From contig DGDL01000014.1 in NCBI GenBank assembly GCA_002385415.1, forward strand, positions 8,703 through 15,826: a stretch of 7,124 nt of DNA, written 5' to 3'. The position numbers and the translations under genes are program-made. The DNA comes from Clostridiales bacterium UBA3953 (lineage in GTDB: Bacteria > Bacillota > Clostridia > Oscillospirales > CAG-272). The notes below the pieces were generated by a model that saw nothing but the letters and a program-made list of their open reading frames with translations, made no database searches and was not told the origin of the DNA. Below, piece after piece: positions 5,382 through 7,124 of the stretch (positions are counted from its first letter, which is position 1; each line of letters begins with the position of its first letter).

Positions 5382-7124
5382 TTGCAGAGATTTATATTAA
5401 AAAGGAAAAACCAAATTGCTTTTATTTGCGCGGTTTTGATAGCCGCCGGATTTATCGGCAAATTCGCATTTCAAAGCGAGATTACGGCTGTCATAACATT
5501 TGGCACAGCCTCGATACTTGGAGTTTTGCCTGTTGTTATTCAGGCATATCAGGCTCTCAAAGTAAAAGTCGTCTCAATCGAGGTGCTTGTGACCATCGCT
5601 GTTATCGGAGCGCTGTTTATCAAAAATCTCGAAGAATCTGCAATTGTCACCTTTCTGTTTCTGTTCGGTGCCTATCTTGAGCAGCGCACGCTGAACAAAA
5701 CCCGTTCCGCAATCAAAGAGCTGGTCGAAATGGCGCCCGACAGCGCTCTCAAACAAACCGAAGACGGCAGCTTTGAAGAAGTGGACGTCGACGAGGTTGA
5801 GCCAGGCGACATTCTGCTGGTCAAGACAGGTGCGAAAGTCCCGGTCGACGGCACCGTCATATCGGGCGAGGGACATGTCAGCGAAGCGAGCATCACCGGT
5901 GAGCCTGTCCCGGTTGAAAAAGAAAAAGGCGCGCGCGTTTATGCCGGCACTATACTTGAAAACGGCACGCTTCAGATTGTTGCCGAGCGTGTCGGCGAAG
6001 ACACCACTTTCGGTAAAATCATCGAGCTTGTGGAAGAGGCGCAGGACTCGAAATCCAAAACCGAGCGCTTTATTGACAGATTTTCAAAATACTACACGCC
6101 CGCAGTTTTGGTCCTCGCGATTATTGTGTGGGCTATCTCGCGAGACATCGAGCTTGCCATAACAATACTTGTGCTCGGCTGCCCCGGCGCGCTGGTTATC
6201 GGCGTCCCCGTCTCAAACGTGGCGGGAATCGGAAACGGCGCGCGGCACGGTGTGCTGCTCAAAGGCAGCGAGGTAATAGGCGATTTCAGCCGCGTCGATA
6301 CAATCGTGTTCGATAAAACCGGCACGCTGACAATAGGCAGCCCCAAAGTTGCCGACGCGATAATCTACAAAGAGAGCGGCGGCAAAACGCTCGACTATCT
6401 TGCAAGCGTTGAAAGCGAATCAGACCATCCATTGGCCAAAGCCATTGTCCAGCACATCGGCACAACGACGCTTTATCCGGTCGAAAAAACCGATGTTATC
6501 AAAGGCGGCGGTATTGTCGCAACTGTAGATGGCAGCAAAGTTGCGGTCGGAAATGCTGCGCTGATGGAGCGCGAGGGTGTCGCATTGCCATCCGCTGTAC
6601 AGGCCGATATTTCCCGTCTCGAATCGCAGGGCAGCTCAATCGTGCTGACGGCCATAGACGGCGAAATCGCAGCGCTTATGGGCATCCGCGACACTATCCG
6701 TCCGGGCGTCCAAAAAGTGCTGCAAAGGCTGAGGCGGCTAGGCGTGAAAAATCTTGTCGTTTTATCCGGCGACAACCAAGGAACGGTTGACCTTGTCGCG
6801 CGCGAGCTCGGGCTTAGTGAGGCTAACGGCAACATGCTGCCCGAAGACAAAGCGGCGTATATTGACGAGCTTATTAAAAACGGGCATATCGTCGCATTTG
6901 TAGGCGACGGCGTAAACGACAGCCCCTCTCTTGCTTTGGCACAAATCGGCATCGCGATGGGCAGCGGAACCGACGTCGCAATTGAAACCTCGGACGTCGT
7001 GCTCATGAGCTCGGATATCGGCCGGCTGCCCCATGCACTGGGACTGTCGAAAGCAACGGCAAGAAACATGCGCCAGAATATTTTTATCGCGGTCGGCGTT
7101 GTGTTTGTCCTGCTTGCAAGCGTG
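5382..7124 (+). CDS. P1B-like metal-transporting P-type ATPase with CPG motif, 3' end outside window
   Basis: Membrane pump that uses ATP to move a metal ion across the cytoplasmic membrane, most likely outward. 581 residues are visible and perhaps 40 are missing. The frame has a stop at 5349 and its only nearby start is TTG 5382, with GGTGA (5373-5377) before it. There is no N-terminal metal-binding domain: two helix pairs (about 10-75 and 80-115) lead to the actuator domain with TGEP (172-175). Transmembrane CPG is at 267-269, phospho-acceptor DKTGT at 311-315 (Asp311), the P1B-specific DHP at 348-350, SGDN at 462-465 and GDGVNDSP at 508-515. All catalytic motifs are intact. The metal site is odd: CPG replaces CPC or CPH, and Val574 falls where ZntA-type zinc pumps have Lys. 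The metal is therefore unassigned. It probably forms an operon with the His-rich gene just upstream. Confidence 0.95.
   Translation, partial: MQRFILKRKNQIAFICAVLIAAGFIGKFAFQSEITAVITFGTASILGVLPVVIQAYQALKVKVVSIEVLVTIAVIGALFIKNLEESAIVTFLFLFGAYLEQRTLNKTRSAIKELVEMAPDSALKQTEDGSFEEVDVDEVEPGDILLVKTGAKVPVDGTVISGEGHVSEASITGEPVPVEKEKGARVYAGTILENGTLQIVAERVGEDTTFGKIIELVEEAQDSKSKTERFIDRFSKYYTPAVLVLAIIVWAISRDIELAITILVLGCPGALVIGVPVSNVAGIGNGARHGVLLKGSEVIGDFSRVDTIVFDKTGTLTIGSPKVADAIIYKESGGKTLDYLASVESESDHPLAKAIVQHIGTTTLYPVEKTDVIKGGGIVATVDGSKVAVGNAALMEREGVALPSAVQADISRLESQGSSIVLTAIDGEIAALMGIRDTIRPGVQKVLQRLRRLGVKNLVVLSGDNQGTVDLVARELGLSEANGNMLPEDKAAYIDELIKNGHIVAFVGDGVNDSPSLALAQIGIAMGSGTDVAIETSDVVLMSSDIGRLPHALGLSKATARNMRQNIFIAVGVVFVLLASV

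Noticed and set aside
6473..7069. Minus-strand open frame of 198 codons opposite the P-type ATPase
   Set aside because: The plus strand encodes the DHP, SGDN and GDGVNDSP motifs here. The antisense product is low-complexity Ser/Pro-rich sequence.

Overview
The window looks like chromosomal DNA from an anaerobic Firmicute of the Clostridia type (inference). The signs are an oxygen-sensitive glycyl radical enzyme, a Gram-positive style lipoprotein solute-binding protein with an acidic linker, strong GGAGG-type ribosome binding sites with some TTG starts, and a compact P-type metal ATPase. All five genes lie on the + strand. The first and last run off the window edges. I saw no RNA genes, insertion sequences, CRISPR arrays or phage genes.

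Region 1 (1-1955) is the C-terminal three quarters or more of a glycyl radical enzyme of the PFL2/dehydratase type. It has a Cys-x-Glu active site and a C-terminal glycyl radical loop. A short hairpin followed by TTTT overlaps its stop codon and probably ends the upstream transcript. Its activating radical SAM enzyme is not in view.

Region 2 (1956-4781) starts with about 180 bases that hold a long imperfect hairpin and a weak promoter candidate. Next come a zinc-dependent medium-chain dehydrogenase (2138-3235, read from a TTG start) and, 25 bases later, a lipoprotein solute-binding protein (3261-4733). A strong rho-independent terminator follows at 4739-4781. A plausible reading is that the binding protein captures a small carbon compound outside the cell, and the radical enzyme and dehydrogenase work on it or its products. 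The sequence does not identify the substrate, and no ABC permease or ATPase gene is present here.

Region 3 (4782-7124) starts with a 278-base gene-free stretch containing an exact TATAAT. A probable two-gene operon follows: a 95-residue protein with a dense His/Glu cluster (HxxHHxExH) and, 34 bases on, a P1B-like metal-transporting P-type ATPase cut off by the window end. The ATPase has all the catalytic motifs, but it has CPG instead of CPC in the membrane, Val where zinc pumps have Lys in the seventh helix, and no N-terminal metal-binding domain. This pair is the most interesting part of the window: a possible metal export or homeostasis module with an unusual metal site and an uncharacterised small partner.
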